DNA of 64,000 bases from NCBI RefSeq assembly GCF_000702065.1, contig NZ_JNKN01000005.1, forward strand, positions 1-64,000, given 5' to 3'. Source of the DNA: Kandleria vitulina DSM 20405 (GTDB lineage Bacteria > Bacillota_I > Bacilli_A > Erysipelotrichales > Coprobacillaceae). The notes beneath the pieces were generated by a model. The model was not told the origin of the DNA and made no database searches. It saw only the letters and a program-made list of their open reading frames with translations. How positions within the stretch are numbered: the first letter of the stretch is position 1; each line of letters begins with the position of its first letter. A program made the translations under genes and the position numbers. This document shows, piece after piece, positions 1 through 7,500 of the stretch.

Positions 1-1
1 T

Positions 2-634
2 GCTGATCATGGGGGAGGGAACAACTCCACATTTACTAATGTTGTGATCTCTTCTACAGGAACTGACCTTTATTCAACTATTGCTGGATCAATTGGTTCA
101 TTAAAAGGTCCTCGTCATGGTGGGGCAAACCTTGCTGTTCGTCAGCAGATGAAGGCTGTCATCGATGAAATTGGACTTAATGCATCAGATGATAAGATCA
201 AGGAAATTGTTTGTCGTATCTTAGATAAAGACTTCAATGATAAAAGTGGTCTTATTTACGGTATAGGACATGCCGTTTATACTTTAAGTGATCCACGTAG
301 TGAAATCTTATCTATTAAATGTGAAGAATTATCCTATTCTAAGAATAGACATGAGGAATTCGTATTCCACCAGAGATTTGCGGAAATTGCCAAGGAAGAA
401 ATCTATAAGAGAAAAGGTAAACGTGTATGTACAAATGTAGATTTCTATAGTGGTCTTGTTTATGATCTATTAGGTATTCCTGAAGATCTTTACACTTTAC
501 TATTTGTAATCGGAAGAACTGTTGGATGGGTTGCTCATAACCTAGAAGATAAATTATACGGTGGACGTATTATCCGTCCTGCTACTAAATATGTAGGTCA
601 TATTAAATCATGTGAAGATGAAGATGGTCGCTAG
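2..634 (+). CDS. citrate synthase, 3' part (5' end outside window)
   Basis: Citrate synthase condenses oxaloacetate and acetyl-CoA to citrate; in fermentative Firmicutes it usually feeds 2-oxoglutarate and glutamate synthesis. The reading frame is open to the left edge (ADHGGGNNSTFTN), so the gene begins upstream. The visible part has the family motifs in order: HGGGNNST, GPRHGGAN with a catalytic-site His, and GIGHAVYTLSDPR. The C-terminal RPATKYVGH-like end is normal. The TAG stop lies in the loop of a terminator hairpin. Family assignment is secure; whether it is a 2-methylcitrate variant cannot be told from this fragment. Confidence 0.93.
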   Translation, partial: ADHGGGNNSTFTNVVISSTGTDLYSTIAGSIGSLKGPRHGGANLAVRQQMKAVIDEIGLNASDDKIKEIVCRILDKDFNDKSGLIYGIGHAVYTLSDPRSEILSIKCEELSYSKNRHEEFVFHQRFAEIAKEEIYKRKGKRVCTNVDFYSGLVYDLLGIPEDLYTLLFVIGRTVGWVAHNLEDKLYGGRIIRPATKYVGHIKSCEDEDGR

Positions 635-651
635 ACCATCTTTTCAATTGT
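621..651 (+). terminator. intrinsic terminator of citrate synthase
   Basis: Perfect 9-bp stem AAGATGGTC / GACCATCTT with loop GCTA, followed by TTTT and a later run of T. The TAG stop codon (632-634) lies in the loop and the first stem base. Confidence 0.85.
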
Positions 652-697
652 TTTTTTTAATCAAGTGGCATACAATAAAAAAGAAAGGTGGGCAAAT

Positions 698-1429
698 ATG
701 AATTATTTGATGAACTATAAAGAATATGGTGATACATCCAATCCTACCATAATGCTAATACATGGAGAATTTCTTTCAGCATGGAACTATGATCTCATTA
801 TTGATCAGCTAAAAGATCGTTATCATATTCTCTTGCCATTACTTGATGGTCATCAAGGAAGCAAGGAACACTTTATTTCTATAGAACATATTGCAAAGAA
901 GATTATAGAAGATATCAATAATCACTATGATGGACAGCTTGCACTTATTGGTGGCTTATCATTAGGTGGACAGATCTTATGTGAAATGCTGTCAATAAAA
1001 GCTGATATCTGTCAATATGCAATCATTGAAAGTGCTGATGTTATGAAAGAGAAATCTTTTGTCGCTAAGCCAAAAGATCAGCTTAGCTATCGTTTGTCTT
1101 TACATAATTATCATTTAAACAGAAAACAAAAGAAACAGTACAAAGAATCTTCAAAGATTGATAAGGAAGACTTCATTAAAATCAATGAAGCAATGCGTCA
1201 TTATGTATTAAAAGAGACTATTGCTAGTACGAAAGCAAAAGTCTATGTCGAAGTCGGCAGCAAAGAGAAGAACTATATTCCATCTTGTACGCATATCCAC
1301 CATACAATCAAGAAGAGTCAGATGATTATCATGTATCGCTATGCTCATGGTGATTTCAGTCTTAATCATGTTTCATCTTATGCAAACCTAATAACGAAGC
1401 TTATGAAACAAAAAAATACACGATCATAG
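698..1429 (+). CDS. alpha/beta hydrolase family protein
   Basis: Small 243-residue alpha/beta hydrolase of unknown substrate, probably cytoplasmic. Visible features: oxyanion-hole region HGEF near residue 22, nucleophile elbow GLSLGG with Ser88, and a likely catalytic His217 in YAHGDF. The acid residue is not obvious. A GTG at 665 would add 11 residues, but AAAGGTGG sits just before the ATG at 698, which is the better start. It stands alone between two terminators. It could be an esterase, lipase or carboxylesterase-like enzyme; nothing nearby fixes the substrate. Confidence 0.75.
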   Translation: MNYLMNYKEYGDTSNPTIMLIHGEFLSAWNYDLIIDQLKDRYHILLPLLDGHQGSKEHFISIEHIAKKIIEDINNHYDGQLALIGGLSLGGQILCEMLSIKADICQYAIIESADVMKEKSFVAKPKDQLSYRLSLHNYHLNRKQKKQYKESSKIDKEDFIKINEAMRHYVLKETIASTKAKVYVEVGSKEKNYIPSCTHIHHTIKKSQMIIMYRYAHGDFSLNHVSSYANLITKLMKQKNTRS

Positions 1430-1466
1430 TTCATGTATTTAAGCAGTATTTATCTGTAAACAAAAA

Positions 1467-1488
1467 CCAGAAGTCGATTGACTTCTGG
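1467..1488. terminator. bidirectional terminator between hydrolase and ilvE
   Basis: Perfect 9-bp stem CCAGAAGTC / GACTTCTGG with loop GATT. There is a T run on the plus side and an A run on the other flank, so it can serve the hydrolase (plus) and ilvE (minus). Confidence 0.85.
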
Positions 1489-1491
1489 CTT

Positions 1492-2559
1492 TTATTTAAC
1501 GATTCGAGTCCAATTGAACTTGTCTTCAAGTTTACCCCACTGAATACCAGTAAGAGTATCATAAAGTTTCTGAGTTAATTCACCAGTTTCGAAGTTATTG
1601 ATCTTGCATTCTTCACCTTTGTAGCAAAGCTGACCAACTGGAGAAATAACAGCAGCAGTACCTGTACCCCAAGCTTCTTTTAAAGCACCAGTACGAGCAG
1701 CTTCCATTAAGTCTTCAACGTCTAAATGACGTTCTTCAACTTTATATCCCCAATCTCTTAAAAGAGTTAACATTGAATCTCTTGTAACACCAGGAAGAAC
1801 TGTTCCTTCAGTTGGAGCAGTAACAACTGTATCATTGATTAAGAACATGATGTTCATAGATCCAACTTCTTCAACATATTTCTTTTCATTACCATCAAGC
1901 CATAAAACCTGAGTATATCCATGAGCTTCAGCTTTTTCCTGAGCTTTTAATGAACCAGCGTAGTTACCACCACATTTAGTGAAACCAGTACCACCCTTAA
2001 CAGCTCTTACGTATTCATCTTCAATCCAAATCTTAACTGGAGCAACACCTTCTGGATAGTAGTTTCCAACTGGTGTTAAGATAATAATGAATTTATATGA
2101 AGTTGCAGGATGAACACCAACACCAGGTTCAGTCGCAAACATAAATGGACGGATATATAATGATGTTTCTGGTGCAGTAGGAATCCAATCCTGTTCAGTT
2201 TTAACAAGTGTTTCAACACACTGAATGAAGTCTTCTACTTCTAAATAAGGCATACAAAGACGTTTATTAGATTCTTGCATACGTTTTGCATTCATTTCAG
2301 GTCTAAATAACTGTACTTCACCTTTAGGATTACGATAAGCCTTTAATCCTTCAAATGTTTCCTGAGCATAGTGTAATACCATTGTAGATGGTTCAAGCTG
2401 TAATGGTCCATAAGGTACGATTCTTGCATCATGCCATCCTCCCTGGTCTTTATCCCAGTCAACAATTAGCATGTGATCTGTATAATATTTACCAAAGCCT
2501 AGTGCGCTCTGATCAGGCTTTTCTTTTAATGTTTTTGCTTTCTCAAATCTGATTTCCAT
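1492..2559 (-). CDS. ilvE: branched-chain amino acid aminotransferase
   Basis: PLP-dependent class IV transaminase (355 residues) that interconverts Val, Leu and Ile with their 2-oxo acids, using glutamate/2-oxoglutarate. GGTGFTKCGGNYAG holds the PLP-lysine, as in the BCAT type that resembles mitochondrial enzymes. EVGSMNIMFL and the GTGTAAVISPVG phosphate-binding loop are also present, and the length is typical. A GTG nine codons upstream overlaps the AAGGGGGA ribosome site, so the ATG at 2559 is chosen. It is monocistronic and shares its terminator with the convergent hydrolase. No other ilv gene is in the window. Confidence 0.93.
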   Translation of the reverse strand: MEIRFEKAKTLKEKPDQSALGFGKYYTDHMLIVDWDKDQGGWHDARIVPYGPLQLEPSTMVLHYAQETFEGLKAYRNPKGEVQLFRPEMNAKRMQESNKRLCMPYLEVEDFIQCVETLVKTEQDWIPTAPETSLYIRPFMFATEPGVGVHPATSYKFIIILTPVGNYYPEGVAPVKIWIEDEYVRAVKGGTGFTKCGGNYAGSLKAQEKAEAHGYTQVLWLDGNEKKYVEEVGSMNIMFLINDTVVTAPTEGTVLPGVTRDSMLTLLRDWGYKVEERHLDVEDLMEAARTGALKEAWGTGTAAVISPVGQLCYKGEECKINNFETGELTQKLYDTLTGIQWGKLEDKFNWTRIVK

Positions 2560-2735
2560 ATAAAGCGTCCCCCTTTTTTCTATCACTCATTTTATACCTA
2601 TTAAAATAGCGTTGCAATATCTTTTTTCGTTAAATGATGAAAATTAAAATACATTTTTATATTTTCTACAAAATTAGAGTTAATTTTTGCGTTAATAAGA
2701 AAAAAGATTATTTTCAAACTCATAACGAAATTATT

Positions 2736-2764
2736 TTTTTTAAAAGATATGACTATGATATAAT
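2736..2764 (+). promoter_or_regulatory. probable malQ promoter
   Basis: TATAAT at 2759-2764, about 40 bases before malQ, with only a poor T-rich -35 region. The rest of the 247-base divergent gap (2560-2806) is AT-rich; I see no other structure in it. Confidence 0.5.
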
Positions 2765-2806
2765 AGAAAAGACAGAAGTCAGTATGGTAAAAGGAGAAAA
2801 GTATTT

Positions 2807-4240
2807 ATGAGACAGGCAGGAATTTTATGTCCCATTTCCTCATTGCCAGGAAAAGGAGTAGGTGATTTTGGGTCATGTGCTTATACATTTGTAGATAAGC
2901 TTAAAAATGCCAACGTATCCGTTTGGCAGATTTTACCCCTTAATCCATTATCCTATGGGAATTCTCCCTATCAGCCTTATTCAAGCTATGCGGGAGATGA
3001 GCTTTATCTTGATCTAGAAGCGTTTATAAAGGAAGGTCTTCTAAATAAAGATGAAGTAAAAGAAGAAGTGTTTTCTTTAAATAAAGTAGATTATACTCAA
3101 GTCAGAACATATAAAGAATCACTTTATCGTAAAGCCTTTGAACGCTTTACAGATTTTGAAGCATTGCGTAGATTTGAAAAAGAACAGGAATGGTTATATG
3201 GCTACGCATTATTTAGAGTATTTAAATTAAAAAATGAAGGAAAAGAGTGGAGAGAATGGGAAGATCACTACAAGCTTTACCCAAAAGAAAAGGGTATTGA
3301 TGTAGAAGAAGTCAAAGACGAAGTTCTCTATCAGGAATTCTTGCAGTACTACTTCAATAAACAGTGGTATGCATTAAAAGAATATGCCAATAAGAACGGT
3401 ATAGAAATCATTGGCGATATGCCTATCTATGTGGGACTAGATAGTGCAGATGTATGGCTTAATCAGGAAAACTTCCTATTAGAAGAAGATGGCACACCTT
3501 CATTTGTGGCCGGTGTACCACCAGATTATTTTTCCAAGACAGGACAGCGCTGGGGCAATCCTATCTATAATTGGGACTATATGGAACAGGATGGATTTAC
3601 ATTCTGGCTTAACCGTATTTCATATGCATGCAAGCTTTACGATATCGTACGTATTGACCATTTTAGAGGATTTGACACTTATTGGAAAATTCCTGAGGAA
3701 GAAGAAACAGCAGTTGTTGGTGAATGGGTAGAAGCGCCTGGCTATAAGCTGTTTGATACACTATTTAGCGAGTATCCAGATTGTCGCATCCTTGCGGAAG
3801 ATCTTGGTGAATTAAGGGGCGAAGTCTATGAGTTAAGAGATCATTACACATTCCCAGGAATGTTTGTCTACATGTTCCATCATCATGACAAGTTTGACTT
3901 TGATAAGGTTGTTGTCTATACAGGAACACATGATAATGACACCATCATGGGATGGCATGATGAACTTACAGAAGAAGACTTAACCTTAATCAATGAACAA
4001 TTAAGAAAATACAGAGAACGTAAGTTCTATCGCAAGGCTATTCATTACTGCATGGATCAAACAAGCAAGATGGTCATCATTCCAATATGGGATCTATTAG
4101 GTCTACCAGGAGAATGTCGTTTCAATGTGCCAGGCACAATCGGTTCTCCTAACTGGGAATGGAAACTTGATCATTATAAAGATGTAACTAAAGAATTAAG
4201 ATTCTTAAAAAAGATTATTGAAAAAACAAACAGAGCATAA
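2807..4240 (+). CDS. malQ: 4-alpha-glucanotransferase (amylomaltase)
   Basis: GH77 disproportionating enzyme (477 residues) that moves alpha-1,4-glucan segments between maltooligosaccharides or glycogen, releasing glucose; cytoplasmic. Family motifs are in order: N-terminal LPGKGVGDFG, the substrate-loop region GNSPYQPYSS, GDMPIYVGLDSADVW, RIDHFRGF (nucleophile Asp), EDLG (acid/base Glu), and TGTHDNDT (third Asp). Length matches bacterial MalQ. The ribosome site AAGGAG is 10 bases upstream. It stands alone, with no phosphorylase or glycogen gene nearby, so its donor is probably imported maltodextrin or glycogen made elsewhere. Confidence 0.95.
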   Translation: MRQAGILCPISSLPGKGVGDFGSCAYTFVDKLKNANVSVWQILPLNPLSYGNSPYQPYSSYAGDELYLDLEAFIKEGLLNKDEVKEEVFSLNKVDYTQVRTYKESLYRKAFERFTDFEALRRFEKEQEWLYGYALFRVFKLKNEGKEWREWEDHYKLYPKEKGIDVEEVKDEVLYQEFLQYYFNKQWYALKEYANKNGIEIIGDMPIYVGLDSADVWLNQENFLLEEDGTPSFVAGVPPDYFSKTGQRWGNPIYNWDYMEQDGFTFWLNRISYACKLYDIVRIDHFRGFDTYWKIPEEEETAVVGEWVEAPGYKLFDTLFSEYPDCRILAEDLGELRGEVYELRDHYTFPGMFVYMFHHHDKFDFDKVVVYTGTHDNDTIMGWHDELTEEDLTLINEQLRKYRERKFYRKAIHYCMDQTSKMVIIPIWDLLGLPGECRFNVPGTIGSPNWEWKLDHYKDVTKELRFLKKIIEKTNRA

Positions 4241-4269
4241 TAAAGGCATCCCTGAGGATGCCTTTATTA
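4238..4269. terminator. bidirectional terminator malQ / MFS
   Basis: Long perfect stem: TAATAAAGGCATCC pairs with GGATGCCTTTATTA around loop CTGA. It overlaps the malQ stop and the last codons of the convergent MFS gene. Confidence 0.85.
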
Positions 4270-5451
4270 GTTATAGCGGTTATCTTTTTTAAAGAGTGCT
4301 TTTCCTTTTGTAGCGGCTGCTACAAAGATAATGATAGCTCCTACAAGAGTAATAATACGAGCAAACATCAGCATGGATGATAATCCATAATGATCACTAA
4401 TGACACCACCAAGCACATTGCCAATCATGCTGCCAAGACCAGAAGTCATCACAGCGATGAGAGTCTGTCCCATCATATGATCTTTTTCTTCAAGATGATA
4501 AGTCACATAGTAGGTGATCACACCAGTTGTTAACGCATAAGACAATGACTGACAAGCCATCCCTATTAATAAGATAGGAAGATTACCCGCTAACGCAATC
4601 GTATAGTTTCTTACTATATAAAAGAAAGCCGCAATAGCAATCAAGAGAACACTGTTGAACCTTTTCATAAGTCGAGGTGTAATAGCCATGATTGGCATCT
4701 CACTTGCAGCCATAAAGAAAATCGCAATGCCATAGAATGAATTATTTCCTCCAAGGTTCTTCACGATATCAATAAGATAAGTAGAAAGAGCAGTGGAAGC
4801 CGCAAATGTAAAAGTAAATCCTAAAAGCAAAAAGAAGAAAAGCTTATATTTAAAGATAATAGAAACAATACTGCTTTTTTCATTGATGACACCTTTATCT
4901 TTCACAGTAGGGAAAGTAAAAAGTATAACTAGGAATACCACAGAAGATAAACTGTAGATAATGCTAAGAACAACCGGATTAAATAGATCAATAAGAAATC
5001 CTGAAAGCATCGCTGTAGAAGCGTAAGCAACGGAGCCAAGTCCACGTGACAATCCAAAATTCAAATATGATCCTGTACGAATAAGATCCATGCAAAGCAT
5101 CGATAGGAATGGTACACAGGAAACATTGAGAGAGTAGACAAGTATATAAACCAACATAATTATGATCTTGGGCAATGGTATAAATGTAATAGATACAAAC
5201 ATAAGACCAACACATATAAATAATAGAGTAAGCATCTTTCTAGAAGAAAGAGAAGCTGACTTTACACACATTGTAGAAAGATAAGGACCAAGAATCATAT
5301 TCATAAGACAGGATATTCCTGATACAATACCGATTTCAGTATTGCTTAATCCCTTATATTTTAAAAAGACTGCAATATATCCCAGGATGGTACAGCTTGC
5401 CATCCAGAAAGCAATCTGCAATAAATTGTATTTCATTTGAATATGTTTCAT
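4267..5451 (-). CDS. MFS transporter, LacY-like sugar/nucleoside:H+ symporter type
   Basis: Integral membrane protein of 394 residues with about 12 hydrophobic segments. The N-terminus (NLLQIAFWMASCTILGYIAV) and the short loop YKGLSNTEIGIVSG match the MFS_1-like group, which includes oligosaccharide and nucleoside proton symporters. Substrate is unknown. An ATG five codons upstream lies inside the GGAGGA ribosome site, so the ATG at 5451 is used. It is divergent from an RpiR-type sugar-phosphate regulator with paired palindromes between them, which suggests sugar uptake controlled by that regulator (inference). Confidence 0.8.
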   Translation of the reverse strand: MKHIQMKYNLLQIAFWMASCTILGYIAVFLKYKGLSNTEIGIVSGISCLMNMILGPYLSTMCVKSASLSSRKMLTLLFICVGLMFVSITFIPLPKIIIMLVYILVYSLNVSCVPFLSMLCMDLIRTGSYLNFGLSRGLGSVAYASTAMLSGFLIDLFNPVVLSIIYSLSSVVFLVILFTFPTVKDKGVINEKSSIVSIIFKYKLFFFLLLGFTFTFAASTALSTYLIDIVKNLGGNNSFYGIAIFFMAASEMPIMAITPRLMKRFNSVLLIAIAAFFYIVRNYTIALAGNLPILLIGMACQSLSYALTTGVITYYVTYHLEEKDHMMGQTLIAVMTSGLGSMIGNVLGGVISDHYGLSSMLMFARIITLVGAIIIFVAAATKGKALFKKDNRYN

Positions 5452-5514
5452 TTTTGAATCCTCCATACATATTCAATATACAATATTTTCAGGTGATACT
5501 TATGAATTTTCGCA

Positions 5515-5552
5515 TCATGAAAATCATTATGTTATCATTTACATTTTCATGA
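5515..5552. promoter_or_regulatory. inverted repeat in MFS/rpiR divergent region
   Basis: TCATGAAAAT (5515-5524) and ATTTTCATGA (5543-5552) form a perfect 10-base inverted repeat with 18 bases between. It lies upstream of the likely rpiR -10 (TATATT, 5553-5558) and could serve the divergent MFS promoter. Confidence 0.5.
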
Positions 5553-5563
5553 TATATTATTAT

Positions 5564-5580
5564 ATGAAAAAGAATTTCAT
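5564..5580. promoter_or_regulatory. candidate RpiR operator ATGAAA-N5-TTTCAT
   Basis: Perfect 6-5-6 palindrome (spacer AAGAA) just before the ribosome site of rpiR and close to the expected transcription start. The same layout occurs at 17233-17249 next to the second rpiR gene. Confidence 0.55.
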
Positions 5581-5592
5581 GGAGGATATATT

Positions 5593-6444
5593 ATGAATGA
5601 AGCACAGACAGTAATGGATCGCATTTCCATTATTTATGATCAATTATTTGATGCAGAGAAAAAGATTGCCAAATATATATTAAACAATCATAAGCTTGTA
5701 GTAGATATGACAGTCTCAGAACTTGCAAAAGCAAGTGATGTCAGTGTCGCCTCTGTTTCACGCTTTTGTCGAAAAGTAGGCTTAAAAGGATTTCATCAGC
5801 TTAAAATTGGATTAGCAAAAGAAATGGTAGAAACCTATGGTGAAGGCAGTATTTCGAATGATATCTCCCTTGATAACATTGGCCAATCTTTACAGAATAT
5901 TCTTGCAAATAAAATTGAAGAACTAAAACAGACGGTCAATCAGATTGACATTGAAACATTTCATGTGATTCTTAAGACATTAGAAAAAGCCAGACATGTA
6001 CAGATAGTCGCAGTAGGGAATACGATTCCCGTAGCTATCGATGCGGCTTTTAAGTTCAATGAGTTAGGTATCCCAACAACTGCCGGGACAATATGGGAAA
6101 CGCAGCTTTCTTATTGTTTTACATTAGGAGAAGGTGATGTATTGATTGCTATCAGTAACTCCGGTGAATCAGATAAGGTTTATGAGGCTGTTAAGATTGC
6201 TAAGGAGAATGGAGCAACTACAATTGGTATTACTAATAATAGTCATTCTGCAATTGGGGAAAGTGTGGACTATCATATTACTACAGCAACGCGTGAAAAA
6301 CTTTTTCTTGATGAGTTCTGTTTTTCACGAGTATCCGCTACAACGGTGATAGAAATCATCTTTTTGTTTCTTACGACATCGATTGAAAACTCACATTCCA
6401 AGATTGCTAAATGTGAAGACATATTTGCTTTCGATAAACGCTAA
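5593..6444 (+). CDS. RpiR/MurR family transcriptional regulator
   Basis: A 283-residue regulator with an N-terminal HTH (about residues 1-77; ELAKASDVSVASVSRFCRKVG is the recognition region) and a C-terminal SIS domain that binds a sugar phosphate (VAVGNTIPVAIDAA; AISNSGESDKVYEA near residue 185). RpiR proteins respond to phosphorylated sugars. Neighbours are a divergent MFS transporter and the downstream fructose operon, so fructose 1-phosphate or an imported sugar phosphate is a possible effector (inference). The ribosome site GGAGGA is 8 bases before the ATG. Probably autoregulated through the adjacent palindromes. Confidence 0.88.
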   Translation: MNEAQTVMDRISIIYDQLFDAEKKIAKYILNNHKLVVDMTVSELAKASDVSVASVSRFCRKVGLKGFHQLKIGLAKEMVETYGEGSISNDISLDNIGQSLQNILANKIEELKQTVNQIDIETFHVILKTLEKARHVQIVAVGNTIPVAIDAAFKFNELGIPTTAGTIWETQLSYCFTLGEGDVLIAISNSGESDKVYEAVKIAKENGATTIGITNNSHSAIGESVDYHITTATREKLFLDEFCFSRVSATTVIEIIFLFLTTSIENSHSKIAKCEDIFAFDKR

Positions 6445-6474
6445 AACACGTGTGAAAAAACGCGTGTTTTTCAC
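6443..6474. terminator. overlapping hairpins after rpiR (terminator or operator)
   Basis: AAAACACG (6443-6450) pairs with CGTGTTTT (6463-6470). Alternatively GTGAAAAA (6452-6459) pairs with TTTTTCAC (6467-6474). The two stems are mutually exclusive. A run of nine or more T follows at about 6490. Read as the rpiR terminator; the second stem could also be a protein-binding palindrome upstream of the fru promoter. Confidence 0.5.
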
Positions 6475-6511
6475 GTTTTATAGACCAATTTTTTTTTTCG
6501 CTCTGTAATTA

Positions 6512-6540
6512 TTGACGGATAAAACTGTAGTTAGTATAAT
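6512..6540 (+). promoter_or_regulatory. promoter of fruK-fruA
   Basis: TTGACG (6512-6517), 17-base spacer, TATAAT (6535-6540). Just downstream is a TTTCAT half-site (6556-6561) resembling half of the RpiR palindrome. Confidence 0.85.
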
Positions 6541-6574
6541 GAAGTTGTAATAAAATTTCATATGAGAGGGGTGC

Positions 6575-7498
6575 TTGAAAATAATTTACACAATTACATT
6601 TAACCCTGCACTAGATTATGTTATTAGTGTTGATCATTTTAAGACAGGCGTTGTCAATAGAGTGAATGAAGAACATATCTTCTGCGGTGGGAAAGGACTT
6701 AACGTATCATTTATTTTAAAGGAATTAGGGTATGATTCTAAGGCATTAGGATTCGTTGCTGGATTTACTGGTGATGAAATTGCTAGACTTGCTAGAGAAG
6801 AAATGGGTATCAACGCTGATTTCATTAAAGTTAAGGAAGGTATGTCACGTATCAATGTTAAATTGAGAAGCGATGAAGAAAGTGAAATCAACGGTATAGG
6901 TCCTAAAATTACAAAGGAAGATCTTGAAAAGCTATTTAAGCAGCTTGATCAGATGGATAAGTCAGATGTACTTGTATTATCTGGAAGTATTCCTAAATCA
7001 ATTAGTTCAGGTATTTATGAAACTATTCTTCATAGACTACAGGATAAGAATATCTTCTCTGTAGTTGATGCAACAGGTGATCTATTAATGAATGTTCTTA
7101 AATATAAGCCATTCTTAATTAAACCTAACAATCATGAAATTGAAGAAATCTTTAACGTGAAGCTTGAAAGTGAAGAAGACTTAATCTTCTATGCTAAAAA
7201 GCTTCAGGAAGAAGGCGCTAGAAATGTATTGATCTCATTGGCAGGAGATGGATCATTACTAGTAGATGAACATGGTGGCACTCACCGTATTGGTGTATGC
7301 AAAGGCAAAGTAAAGAATTCTGTTGGTGCTGGTGACAGTATGGTTGCAGGATTTATTGCCGGTTATCTCAGAAATGGAGACTACATGGAAGCATTAGAAT
7401 TAGGTACTGCATGTGGAGGTGCGACTGCATTCAGTGATTCTCTTGCAACAAAAGACTTCATTTATGAAAATTTAAGACAATTAAAGGGAGAGAAATAA
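6575..7498 (+). CDS. fruK: 1-phosphofructokinase
   Basis: PfkB-family sugar kinase (307 residues) that phosphorylates fructose 1-phosphate to fructose 1,6-bisphosphate. Seen: N-terminal TFNPALDYV, GGKGLNVS substrate-binding motif, and KNSVGAGDSMVAGF carrying the catalytic Asp. It uses a TTG start (6575) placed 4 bases after GAGAGGGG; starting there restores the conserved N-terminus. Two bases separate it from the fructose PTS gene, forming one operon. Tagatose-6-phosphate kinase is a close relative, but the linked fructose PTS favours FruK. Confidence 0.92.
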   Translation: MKIIYTITFNPALDYVISVDHFKTGVVNRVNEEHIFCGGKGLNVSFILKELGYDSKALGFVAGFTGDEIARLAREEMGINADFIKVKEGMSRINVKLRSDEESEINGIGPKITKEDLEKLFKQLDQMDKSDVLVLSGSIPKSISSGIYETILHRLQDKNIFSVVDATGDLLMNVLKYKPFLIKPNNHEIEEIFNVKLESEEDLIFYAKKLQEEGARNVLISLAGDGSLLVDEHGGTHRIGVCKGKVKNSVGAGDSMVAGFIAGYLRNGDYMEALELGTACGGATAFSDSLATKDFIYENLRQLKGEK

Positions 7499-7500
7499 TA

